Shown one piece after another: positions 1-5,713 of a stretch of DNA of 11,695 bases. The notes under the pieces were generated by a model. It had not been told where the DNA came from. It did not search any database and saw nothing but the letters and a program-made list of their open reading frames with translations. Within the stretch, counting starts at the first letter, position 1; each line of letters starts with the position of its first letter. A program made the translations under genes and the position numbers. The stretch is from Veillonellaceae bacterium (GTDB lineage Bacteria > Bacillota_C > Negativicutes > Veillonellales > Veillonellaceae): the NCBI GenBank assembly GCA_902834965.1, contig CADFKY010000027.1, positions 1 to 11,695 of the forward strand. Reading direction: 5' to 3'.

Positions 1-586
1 CTGGATTTTCAAGATCGCCGCCTTCATGGGACAAATGCCATACGTTTTGGTCCATGGAATATGGATGGGATTTCGTAGCTACAACTGGAATATCATGTTT
101 AGCTGCATATTCCATGCAGTCTGTTCTGGATTTCAAATCCCATTCTCTCCAAGGAGCGATGATTTTCATATTAGGAGCCAATGCTTTGATAGCAAGTTCG
201 AAACGAACTTGGTCATTACCTTTACCAGTCGCACCGTGAGCGATAGCATCAGCGCCTTCTTTTTTAGCAATATCTACAAGGATTTTACCGATTAAAGGTC
301 TAGCAAAGGATGTACCTAATAAATATTTACCTTCATAAACTGCACCAGCTTTTACTGTTGGCCATACATAATCTTTTACGAACTCTTCTTTAGCATCAAC
401 GATGTACGCTTTAGAAGCACCAGATTTGATTGCTTTTTTCTCAACTGCATCATAATCCTCAGGTTGGCCCAAGTCTACGCATACGGCGATAACTTCAGCG
501 CCATAATTTTCTTTTAACCAAGGAATGATAACAGATGTGTCCAAACCACCAGAATATGCGAGTACTACTTTATTTGCTTTACCCAT
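1..586 (-). CDS. argG: Argininosuccinate synthase, N-terminal 195 residues (runs off left edge)
   Basis: This enzyme joins citrulline and aspartate with ATP to make argininosuccinate, the penultimate step of arginine biosynthesis in the cytoplasm. The translated N-terminus carries the pyrophosphatase P-loop AYSGGLDTS at residues 10-18. It is followed by [11 protein letters not shown] near residues 89-99 and [14 protein letters not shown] at 117-130, all hallmark ArgG segments that bind ATP, citrulline and aspartate. About half of the usual ~400 residues are visible; the rest lies beyond position 1. The start at 586 is supported by a GAGGTG ribosome binding site a few bases upstream. A candidate extended -10 promoter lies at 637-645. 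No argH is visible, but it could lie off the left edge. The identification is secure; nothing unusual is seen in the visible half. Confidence 0.97.
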   Translation of the reverse strand, partial: MGKANKVVLAYSGGLDTSVIIPWLKENYGAEVIAVCVDLGQPEDYDAVEKKAIKSGASKAYIVDAKEEFVKDYVWPTVKAGAVYEGKYLLGTSFARPLIGKILVDIAKKEGADAIAHGATGKGNDQVRFELAIKALAPNMKIIAPWREWDLKSRTDCMEYAAKHDIPVVATKSHPYSMDQNVWHLSHEGGDLENP

Positions 587-636
587 GATAACACCTCATA
601 AAAAACTTACTATGTATTTAAACTCATATAATCAAT

Positions 637-645
637 ATTATATCA
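637..645 (-). promoter_or_regulatory. Candidate extended -10 promoter for argG
   Basis: On the minus strand this reads TGATATAAT, a perfect TATAAT with the TGn extension, about 50 bases upstream of the argG start. No good -35 is seen at 17 bases, which is common for extended -10 promoters. No convincing ArgR box was recognised beside it. Confidence 0.5.
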
Positions 646-786
646 GATAATTGTGAAAGCACCGTGGCATCTAGCGCACCGGTCATTCCCTCTTTCTGAC
701 AAAAAATAGTATACACCTGCATAATTATAAATGCAAGTATTATTTTTATTCAATTTAGTAATATATTTCGTAACGTAACCATCTTT

Positions 787-828
787 ACAAAAAATCCCTG
801 TTAGCCAATAGTAATCAGCCAACAGAGA
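787..828 (-). terminator. Rho-independent terminator of the glycosyltransferase gene
   Basis: Read on the minus strand, an 11-bp stem (TCTCTGTTGGC with GCTAACAGGGA, two G-U pairs, about 12-base loop) is followed directly by six T residues. It lies about 20 bases after the stop of the GT51 gene. It separates that gene from argG, so argG is probably transcribed from its own promoter. Confidence 0.8.
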
Positions 829-847
829 CTTTAGTATTGTTATTAAA

Positions 848-1654
848 TTATTCATCCACAAGTTCCAAGTCCTGTTGGTATGCATAGTCCGCTTCCGCTT
901 GTGTAATCATGCCTTGGTCTACCATTTGTTCAAGCACCAGTTTTTGTCTAGCCTTAGCTCCTTTATAGTTCGTATAGGGATCCAAGTATGACGGTGCATT
1001 AGGCAAGGCTGCCAACATAGCACTTTGGCCTAGTGTCAATCGGCTTGGACTTGTTCCAAAGTAGCCATGAGCAGCTTCGTAAATACCGTAGTAATTATGA
1101 CCATAATATACAGTATTTAAATACATGGTGAGGATTTCTTCTTTCGAGTAGTAATGTTCCATTTCACTAGCAAGAATTGCTTCCTCCACCTTACGACTCA
1201 TGATGCGTTTTGATGAAAGGAAGAGATTTTTTACTACTTGTTGTGTAATAGTACTACCACCCTCTACCGTTTCACCGGCTATAGTATTGGTATAAAAGGC
1301 GCGAATAATACCGAGCACATCAATAGCTCCATGTTTATAGTACCGCTTATCCTCAATAGCGATAAGTGCATTCTTTGTATATTCTGGAATGACATCACCC
1401 TTCACCCAATGTTCTTTAGAAACACGTTGATTAAGGGCCGCCTCTACCTTTTCTTTAAATGTAAATATTCGTATGATACGATCCGTACGGCTGAGGGTAT
1501 CTTCACTTTGTTCTATGCGTTTTTCAACAGTTGTGTGAGCCTTACTTTCACGATCTGTACCTTGAAAGCTATGGTATCCGTCATATATAAACACGGCCAA
1601 TATGATGACCACCACGAACACCACTAGATTTCGAAGGTAGCGAAACACTTTCAT
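848..1654 (-). CDS. Monofunctional peptidoglycan glycosyltransferase (GT51, MtgA/SgtB-like)
   Basis: This membrane-anchored enzyme should polymerise lipid II into glycan strands on the outer face of the cytoplasmic membrane. Numbering from the ATG at 1654, residues ~5-25 form one hydrophobic anchor. The GT51 motifs follow in order: IEDKRYYKHGAID (catalytic Glu101), GGSTITQQ (132-139), RKVEEAILASEME (second catalytic Glu, probably Glu158), EEILTMYLNTVYYG, and LTLGQSAMLAALPNAPSYLDP split over 206-226. There is no transpeptidase domain, so it is not a bifunctional penicillin-binding protein. The C-terminal ~35 residues (ARQKLVLEQMVDQGMI...) resemble the segment that follows the GT domain in class A PBPs. 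The 268-residue length suits MtgA/SgtB. A GTG three codons earlier at 1663 is rejected because it forms part of the AGGTG ribosome binding site. The gene is a single unit with its own terminator. Confidence 0.92.
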   Translation of the reverse strand: MKVFRYLRNLVVFVVVIILAVFIYDGYHSFQGTDRESKAHTTVEKRIEQSEDTLSRTDRIIRIFTFKEKVEAALNQRVSKEHWVKGDVIPEYTKNALIAIEDKRYYKHGAIDVLGIIRAFYTNTIAGETVEGGSTITQQVVKNLFLSSKRIMSRKVEEAILASEMEHYYSKEEILTMYLNTVYYGHNYYGIYEAAHGYFGTSPSRLTLGQSAMLAALPNAPSYLDPYTNYKGAKARQKLVLEQMVDQGMITQAEADYAYQQDLELVDE

Positions 1655-1982
1655 TGCTTTCACCTATTTCATAAAGGACCATAGTATACATACAGTTATT
1701 AACTAACAGTGTCTACAACGCCTTATATACATATACTACTATAATGTGTATTAAATGTATTGTATCACATCAATCAAGAAGAAGATATGGATAAACCTTG
1801 CTATATAGCGGCTATAAAAAGAATTATAATAATATAAAAGAGAAAGTTTTAATATTTACAACCAAACGTATATCTATATATGTAGATTTTATGCATATTA
1901 GGTATACTTATTAAGTTGTATTATAAACTTTACATAGAGTATAATAGTAAAGATGATAAAACATGCCCATTGGAGGAGTAAT
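1655..1982. other. AT-rich divergent intergenic region
   Basis: These 328 bases separate the minus-strand glycosyltransferase from the plus-strand CsoR-type gene. I find no plausible gene. The region holds the promoter proposed at 1916-1945 and overlapping perfect palindromes at 1800-1816 (GCTATATAGC and TATAGC-G-GCTATA). There is also a small palindrome, AGTTATTAACT, near 1694-1704. The glycosyltransferase promoter could not be placed uniquely; TATACT-like boxes occur on the minus strand. No GC-rich CsoR operator is obvious. Confidence 0.6.
1916..1945 (+). promoter_or_regulatory. Candidate promoter of the CsoR-type gene
   Basis: A perfect TATAAT at 1940-1945 lies 18 bases after a weak TTGTAT (1916-1921). 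It is about 38 bases upstream of the proposed start codon and correctly oriented. The -10 is strong and the -35 is weak, so the exact promoter is provisional. Confidence 0.5.
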
Positions 1983-2261
1983 ATGAAACAGTGTATGGAT
2001 TCAGAAAATCTACATCGTCGATTGCGTAAAATTCTTGGTCAAGTGCAAGCTATTGATCGAATGATTGAAGAAGACATTCCATGCGAAGATGTGTTGAGCC
2101 AAATTAATGCAGCTAAATCTGCACTACATAAAGTAGGTCAAGTAGTCCTTGAAGGACATATCAACCACTGCGTACGAGATGGCATCGAACACGGTGACGT
2201 AGAAAAAACCATTAGCGACTTTACAAAAGCTGTAGAGCGTTTTGCAAACATGGGAAAATAA
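1983..2261 (+). CDS. CsoR/RcnR/FrmR-family metal-sensing repressor, CsoR-like Cys-His-Cys type
   Basis: This is a 92-residue, all-helical DNA-binding repressor of the family formerly called DUF156. Such proteins form tetramers that release DNA when metal (or formaldehyde/sulfane sulfur in relatives) binds. The family segment RRLRKILGQVQAIDRMIEED is at residues 12-31. The candidate ligands are Cys34 (IPCEDVL) and His59 with Cys63 (GHINHC). A Cys-His-Cys set matches Cu(I)-sensing CsoR; RcnR would have His and FrmR Glu at the third position, and CstR lacks the His. Copper is therefore the best guess, by inference. The start at 1983 is chosen because GGAGGAG (1972-1978) lies 4 bases upstream; an in-frame ATG at 1953 has no comparable site. 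An extra Cys4 is near the N-terminus. No copper ATPase, CopZ chaperone or other transport gene is adjacent, so the target may be elsewhere. Confidence 0.88.
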   Translation: MKQCMDSENLHRRLRKILGQVQAIDRMIEEDIPCEDVLSQINAAKSALHKVGQVVLEGHINHCVRDGIEHGDVEKTISDFTKAVERFANMGK

Positions 2262-2291
2262 AGAAGAGGCTAAGAGGCCTCTTCTTTTTTT
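2261..2291 (+). terminator. Rho-independent terminator of the CsoR-type gene
   Basis: A perfect 9-bp stem AGAAGAGGC / GCCTCTTCT (2262-2270 and 2277-2285) with a 6-base loop leads into seven T residues. It begins right at the stop codon, which makes the repressor a single-gene transcript. Confidence 0.92.
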
Positions 2292-2384
2292 ACCAAAAAC
2301 AAGGCTCTACTAAATCTCGAAGATCTCACGAAAAAGCAAATAAAAATCAAATCTGATTAAAGCATCCATCATATATAGCTCAAG

Positions 2385-2415
2385 AAAAAAGGACTCTACA
2401 TTCGTAGAGTCCTTT
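2385..2415 (-). terminator. Rho-independent terminator of ptsH
   Basis: A perfect 9-bp stem GGACTCTAC / GTAGAGTCC with a 4-base loop (2391-2412) can be extended to 12 bp by A-T pairs. On the minus strand it runs into six T residues (2385-2390). On the plus strand it has only a short T run, so it mainly serves ptsH. Confidence 0.9.
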
Positions 2416-2431
2416 ATATTACCACAAAGTA

Positions 2432-2692
2432 TTAGTCGTGGTTAGTTGTTAAGAATTCGCTCAATGCAGCGAGTGCGTCATCTTCGTCAACACCGTCAGC
2501 TGTTAAAGTAACGGATGTACCTTTTGTAGCGCCCAAAGTCAATACAGTTAAGATGGATTTAGCATCAGCTGTTTTGCCATTAGCAGCGATTGTCACTTTG
2601 GAAGCGTATTTAGCAGCCAATTGTGTGAAAGCTGTAGCAGGACGAGCATGTAAACCAGATTCGTTAGTAATTTCTACTGTTAATTCTTTCAT
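2432..2692 (-). CDS. ptsH: Phosphocarrier protein HPr
   Basis: HPr carries phosphate from Enzyme I to the IIA domains of sugar permeases in the cytoplasm. The 86-residue length is typical. His15, the phosphorylation site, lies in GLHARPAT (13-20). Ser46, the regulatory site of HPr kinase/phosphorylase in Gram-positive-type bacteria, lies in DAKSIL (43-48). The usual Gram-positive segment around Ser46 is KSIMGVMSLG; here it reads KSILTVLTLG, so the serine is kept while the flanking Met residues are replaced. Whether the organism has an HPr kinase cannot be seen. The start is supported by AGAGG five bases upstream. The gene follows ptsI by 149 bases, with a candidate promoter and a palindrome in the gap, and ends at a strong terminator. 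The presence of His15 rules out a Crh protein. Confidence 0.97.
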   Translation of the reverse strand: MKELTVEITNESGLHARPATAFTQLAAKYASKVTIAANGKTADAKSILTVLTLGATKGTSVTLTADGVDEDDALAALSEFLTTNHD

Positions 2693-2711
2693 GATAACCT
2701 CTTTCTATCTC

Positions 2712-2728
2712 GATAGGTAGTACCTATC
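2712..2728 (-). repeat. Perfect 17-bp palindrome in the ptsH leader
   Basis: GATAGGTA-G-TACCTATC is a perfect inverted repeat with a single central base. It lies between the candidate ptsH promoter and its ribosome binding site, starting about 20 bases before the start codon. As RNA it can form a 7-bp stem with a 3-base loop; as DNA it could be an operator. The heptamer CTATCTC also occurs twice here (2705-2711 and 2724-2730). Confidence 0.7.
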
Positions 2729-2748
2729 TCATACGTTCTAATAGATAT

Positions 2749-2778
2749 ATTGTATCAATTTCAAGCATTTCAATTCAA
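2749..2778 (-). promoter_or_regulatory. Candidate promoter for ptsH inside the ptsI-ptsH gap
   Basis: On the minus strand TTGAAT (2773-2778) is followed after 18 bases by TACAAT (2749-2754). This predicts a leader of about 50 bases containing the 17-bp palindrome. No terminator is seen after ptsI, so read-through from ptsI is also likely. Confidence 0.45.
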
Positions 2779-2841
2779 GTATATTAAAAGTTATTTACTA
2801 TGTACTGATTCGCTTAACGTTTATCTTTACTCTATACAGAA

Positions 2842-4569
2842 TTATAGTAAGCCTTTTTCGGCTAGTACAGATTTAGCATATTCTGTAATTTCTTCAGCTG
2901 TATCCATAGCAAGCGCTTTATTAGCCACCTCTTCACATTCTGCTTTAGAAACGGAACGCAAGATTTTCTTAATAAGTGGTATAGAGGATGCTGTCATGGA
3001 GAATTCATCAAGGCCAAGGCCTAATAAAATCATTGTAGCTACAGGGTCACTAGCGAGTTCACCACACATGCCTGTAAATTTACCTTGTTCATGGCTCGCA
3101 TCGATAACATGTTTGATAAGACGTAATACACCTGGATGCAATGGTTGATATAGAGAACCAATAGACTCGTTCATACGGTCTACCGCCAAAGTGTATTGGC
3201 ATAAATCATTTGTACCGATACTGAAGAAGTCTACGTATTTAGCTAAAATTGGAGAAATAACAGCCGCTGCAGGCACTTCGATCATAATACCAACCTTGAT
3301 ATCCTTGTTGAATTCTTTGCCTTCTGCTGTAAGTTCAGCCTTACATTCTTCGAGCATAGCATTCGCTTGTTTCACTTCTTCTACGGAAGCAATCATAGGG
3401 TACATGATGTGAATATCGCCAAAGGAACTAGCACGCAATAACGCACGTAATTGTACTTTGAAGATATCTGGGCGATTCAAGGAAATACGAATTGCACGAT
3501 AACCGAGGAATGGATTCATTTCACTTGGCAAATCAAGGCATTTTAATTCTTTATCGCCACCGATATCCATGGTACGGATAATAACAGGTTGGCCCTGCAT
3601 ATCTTCTGCAACCTTTTTATATTCTTCAAACTGTACATCTTCTGTTGGTAATTCATCGTTTTCCATGTACAAGAATTCTGTACGATATAAGCCGATGCCT
3701 TGTGCGCCCATTGTAAGAGCGTGTTTAGCATCTTTCGACTTACCGATGTTACCAAATAGTTCTACATGATGACCATCAGTTGTCTTAGCTTCAAGATTGG
3801 CAGATTCGCGCAAGCGTTTCAATTCCTCTTGGTATGCAGCCGCTTGATTGGTATATTCAGTCCAATCCGCATCAGATGGATTTGTTTCCACAATACCATC
3901 TGTACCAAGTACAACTGCTTTCTCGCCATCTACGAAGCCTTCAATATCACCAACGCCCATAACGGCAGGAATTTCCAAAGTCCGCGCCATGATAGCTGCA
4001 TGAGATGTAGGACCACCAGCCGCTGTCACGATGCCTTTTACTACATTTTTATCAAGAGAAGCTGTATCAGATGGTGCCAAATCATGAGCCACCAAGATAA
4101 CCTCCCCAGAAATATGGGATAAACCACGAGGGTTCATGCCTAACATATTGCGCATCAAACGATCACCAATATCTTTGATATCTGCACCGCGTTCGCGCAT
4201 ATATGGATCGTCCATACCGAGGAAGATGTTAGCAAAGGTTTCAATGGTTTGAGCTGTAGCCGCTACCACATTAGTATGGCTAGACTCAACGAGGGATTTA
4301 ATACCATCAGACAAGGATGGGTCTTGCGCGATTTGCATATGCGCTTCGAAAATAGCCGCCTCTTCAGGACCCATGTCTTTCAACGCCTTTTGACGAATTG
4401 TATCCAACTGCTTTAAGGTAGCTGCCATAGCAGAAGCGAACTTACCAATTTCCGCTTCTACCTTGTCCTCAGCCACGGTGTAATCAGGAATGACAATTTC
4501 CTCTTGAATATATCTATATACATTGCCTACTGCAACGCCACGAGATCCAGAAATCCCTTGAATTCGCAT
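2842..4569 (-). CDS. ptsI: PEP-protein phosphotransferase, PTS Enzyme I
   Basis: Enzyme I takes phosphate from phosphoenolpyruvate and passes it to HPr, the first step of PTS sugar uptake; it is cytoplasmic and works as a dimer. All parts of the family are visible in 575 residues, the normal length. The HPr-binding N-terminal domain is followed by the active-site segment GGPTSHAAIMAR at 185-196 with phospho-accepting His190. The PEP-binding barrel contains GLYRTEFLYM (293-302), IIRTMDIGGDKE (330-341), FFSIGTNDLCQYTLAVDR (448-465) and GMCGELASDP (500-509) with the proton-donating Cys502. The start has AGAGG about eight bases upstream. ptsI precedes ptsH, the opposite of the usual ptsH-ptsI order. 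It is divergent from dapF. A candidate extended -10 is at 4611-4619. Confidence 0.98.
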   Translation of the reverse strand: MRIQGISGSRGVAVGNVYRYIQEEIVIPDYTVAEDKVEAEIGKFASAMAATLKQLDTIRQKALKDMGPEEAAIFEAHMQIAQDPSLSDGIKSLVESSHTNVVAATAQTIETFANIFLGMDDPYMRERGADIKDIGDRLMRNMLGMNPRGLSHISGEVILVAHDLAPSDTASLDKNVVKGIVTAAGGPTSHAAIMARTLEIPAVMGVGDIEGFVDGEKAVVLGTDGIVETNPSDADWTEYTNQAAAYQEELKRLRESANLEAKTTDGHHVELFGNIGKSKDAKHALTMGAQGIGLYRTEFLYMENDELPTEDVQFEEYKKVAEDMQGQPVIIRTMDIGGDKELKCLDLPSEMNPFLGYRAIRISLNRPDIFKVQLRALLRASSFGDIHIMYPMIASVEEVKQANAMLEECKAELTAEGKEFNKDIKVGIMIEVPAAAVISPILAKYVDFFSIGTNDLCQYTLAVDRMNESIGSLYQPLHPGVLRLIKHVIDASHEQGKFTGMCGELASDPVATMILLGLGLDEFSMTASSIPLIKKILRSVSKAECEEVANKALAMDTAEEITEYAKSVLAEKGLL

Positions 4570-4610
4570 ATGTGTTCCTCTTTCTATTACGATAAACTAC
4601 ATTACTTTCT

Positions 4611-4619
4611 ATTTTATCA
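4611..4619 (-). promoter_or_regulatory. Candidate extended -10 promoter for ptsI
   Basis: Read on the minus strand this is TGATAAAAT, a TGn extension plus a 5/6 match to TATAAT. It is about 42 bases upstream of the ptsI start codon. No clear -35 and no catabolite-response (cre) site is seen nearby. Confidence 0.4.
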
Positions 4620-4792
4620 TTTCTCCGTTAAACAATAAAGTAATTAGACAATATCTATCCGTCTTAAACGCCATCCCATATGGGTTATTTATGACGCATC
4701 AATCAATTTAGCTAGGCACTAAAAGTAGGTTACGTTTTCCTCTATTTCGCCATAATTTTATAAGATTTTTTCTCATAACCAAGTGCCATTTA

Positions 4793-4801
4793 TGTTATAA
4801 T
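4793..4801 (+). promoter_or_regulatory. Candidate extended -10 promoter of dapF
   Basis: TGTTATAAT combines a TGn extension with a perfect TATAAT about 78 bases upstream of the dapF start. No good -35 is visible at the standard distance. Transcription would start near 4808, placing the whole 4826-4859 hairpin in the leader RNA. It may drive dapF-nhaC and possibly fruK-fruA. Confidence 0.6.
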
Positions 4802-4825
4802 ATAGAATATATAATTATATACATC

Positions 4826-4859
4826 TGAGACTTTCACGGGCTTTATGGTGAAAGTCTTA
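4826..4859 (+). promoter_or_regulatory. 12-bp leader hairpin upstream of dapF with possible ribosome-site switch
   Basis: TGAGACTTTCAC (4826-4837) pairs with GTGAAAGTCTTA (4848-4859) across a 10-base loop, giving 12 pairs with one G-U. No T run follows, so it is not a terminator. The octamer GAGACTTT of the 5' arm recurs exactly at 4871-4878 as part of the dapF ribosome binding site and spacer. The 3' arm (AAAGTCTT, 4851-4858) can therefore pair either with the upstream copy or with the ribosome-site copy. This is seen in the sequence; a regulatory role is inference. Confidence 0.6.
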
Positions 4860-4878
4860 CTTATTGATAGGAGACTTT

Positions 4879-5712
4879 ATGAAATTAACTAAAATGCATG
4901 GTCTCGGCAATGATTTTATCCTCTTTGCTGACCCAAAAGGGACTGAAAAAGATTACACAGATCTCGCTATTCGTCTTTGCGATCGCCGCACAGGTATTGG
5001 CGCTGACGGTCTTGCCATCCTAGTTCCTTCAAAAACCTGTGATGTGCGCATGCGCATCATCAACTCCGATGGTAGTGAAGCAGAAATGTGCGGCAATGCA
5101 ATCCGTTGCTTTGCCAAATACGCTTACGAACACGGTGAAACTACGAAAGAGACTTTTACCATTGAAACCTTGGCCGGTGTAATGAAACCTACCTTGACCA
5201 TCGAAAATGGCATCGTAACACAAGTTACAGTAGACATGGGGAAACCATTCTTTAAATCCCACGACATTCCTATGGATGTAAATATGGATAAGGTTATCGA
5301 CGTAGACCTCAATGTAAACGGCGAAACCGCAACGGTCAGCTCCGTATTGCTCGGCGTGCCTCATACAGAGGTGTATATCAATGACATTACAAAGGCGCCT
5401 GTAACGACACAAGGTCCTATCATTGAAAAACACGATGCATTCCCATCCAATACAAATGTTAACTACATTGAGGTAGTAAATGATAAGCACATCAAGGTTC
5501 GCACATGGGAACGCGGTGCAGGTGCTACACTGGCATGTGGTACAGGCTCTTGTGCCTCTGCCGTTATGTCCTTTGAAAAAGGCTTAACCGGTCGGGAAGT
5601 CGATGTAGAGCTTTATTTAGGAACATTACATATTTCATACTTGGAGGATGGCACGGTGCTCATGACTGGCCCGGCTGAGGAAGTCTTCGAAACAGAACTT
5701 CCTATCGATTAA
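4879..5712 (+). CDS. dapF: Diaminopimelate epimerase
   Basis: This cofactor-independent cytoplasmic enzyme converts LL-diaminopimelate to the meso form. The meso form is used for peptidoglycan cross-linking and as the direct precursor of lysine. The 277-residue protein starts with the family signature MHGLGNDFI (6-14). It has the two catalytic cysteines in EMCGNAIRC (Cys71) and ACGTGSCAS (Cys220), plus the GADGL and NVNYIEVV segments. The ATG at 4879 is chosen because AGGAG (4869-4873) lies five bases upstream and the protein then starts MKLTKMHGLG; a TTG five codons earlier lies before the ribosome site. It is the first gene of the co-directional run dapF-nhaC-fruK-fruA. Its leader has an extended -10 promoter and a strong hairpin. 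I see no defects in the gene. Confidence 0.97.
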   Translation: MKLTKMHGLGNDFILFADPKGTEKDYTDLAIRLCDRRTGIGADGLAILVPSKTCDVRMRIINSDGSEAEMCGNAIRCFAKYAYEHGETTKETFTIETLAGVMKPTLTIENGIVTQVTVDMGKPFFKSHDIPMDVNMDKVIDVDLNVNGETATVSSVLLGVPHTEVYINDITKAPVTTQGPIIEKHDAFPSNTNVNYIEVVNDKHIKVRTWERGAGATLACGTGSCASAVMSFEKGLTGREVDVELYLGTLHISYLEDGTVLMTGPAEEVFETELPID

Positions 5713-5713
5713 G

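Larger units (their letters stand above)
4570..4878. other. Divergent ptsI/dapF intergenic region
   Basis: These 309 bases hold no convincing gene apart from a possible 15-codon leader ORF at 4845-4892. They contain the two divergent candidate promoters (4611-4619 for ptsI, 4793-4801 for dapF). A perfect 10-bp palindrome CCCATATGGG lies between them at 4675-4684. The dapF leader hairpin is at 4826-4859. The first ~170 bases, apart from these, look unstructured. Confidence 0.6.

Noticed and set aside
649..660. Shared AATTGTGAAAGC near argG (649-660) and after fruA (10152-10163)
   Set aside because: A match of about 12-14 bases is reasonably likely by chance in a window of this size, and the contexts differ.
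718..735. TGCAT...ATGCA inverted repeat upstream of argG as an ArgR operator
   Set aside because: The half-site sequence and 8-base spacing do not match the known ARG box pattern (TGAAT-4-ATTCA); it may be chance in AT-rich DNA.
801..809. TTAGCCAAT in the glycosyltransferase terminator matching the core of the 27-bp repeats
   Set aside because: Nine bases only, explained by the terminator stem; no second unit or shared flanks.
643..885. Minus-strand open frame of 80 codons overlapping the end of the glycosyltransferase gene
   Set aside because: It runs through the terminator hairpin, overlaps the GT51 coding end in another frame, and has no ribosome site or recognisable motif.
1655..1663. 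GTG start at 1663 for the glycosyltransferase
   Set aside because: The GTG is part of the AGGTG ribosome binding site of the ATG at 1654.
1953..1982. ATG start at 1953 for the CsoR-type protein
   Set aside because: It lies at the expected transcription start, lacks a ribosome site, and GGAGGAG sits correctly for the ATG at 1983.
2905..2922. cre-like sequence AGCAAGCGCTTTAT
   Set aside because: It is inside ptsI coding sequence far from any promoter and misses the outer consensus bases.
5029..5490. Long antisense open frame across dapF
   Set aside because: It is a codon-bias shadow of dapF, with no ribosome site and no recognisable protein.
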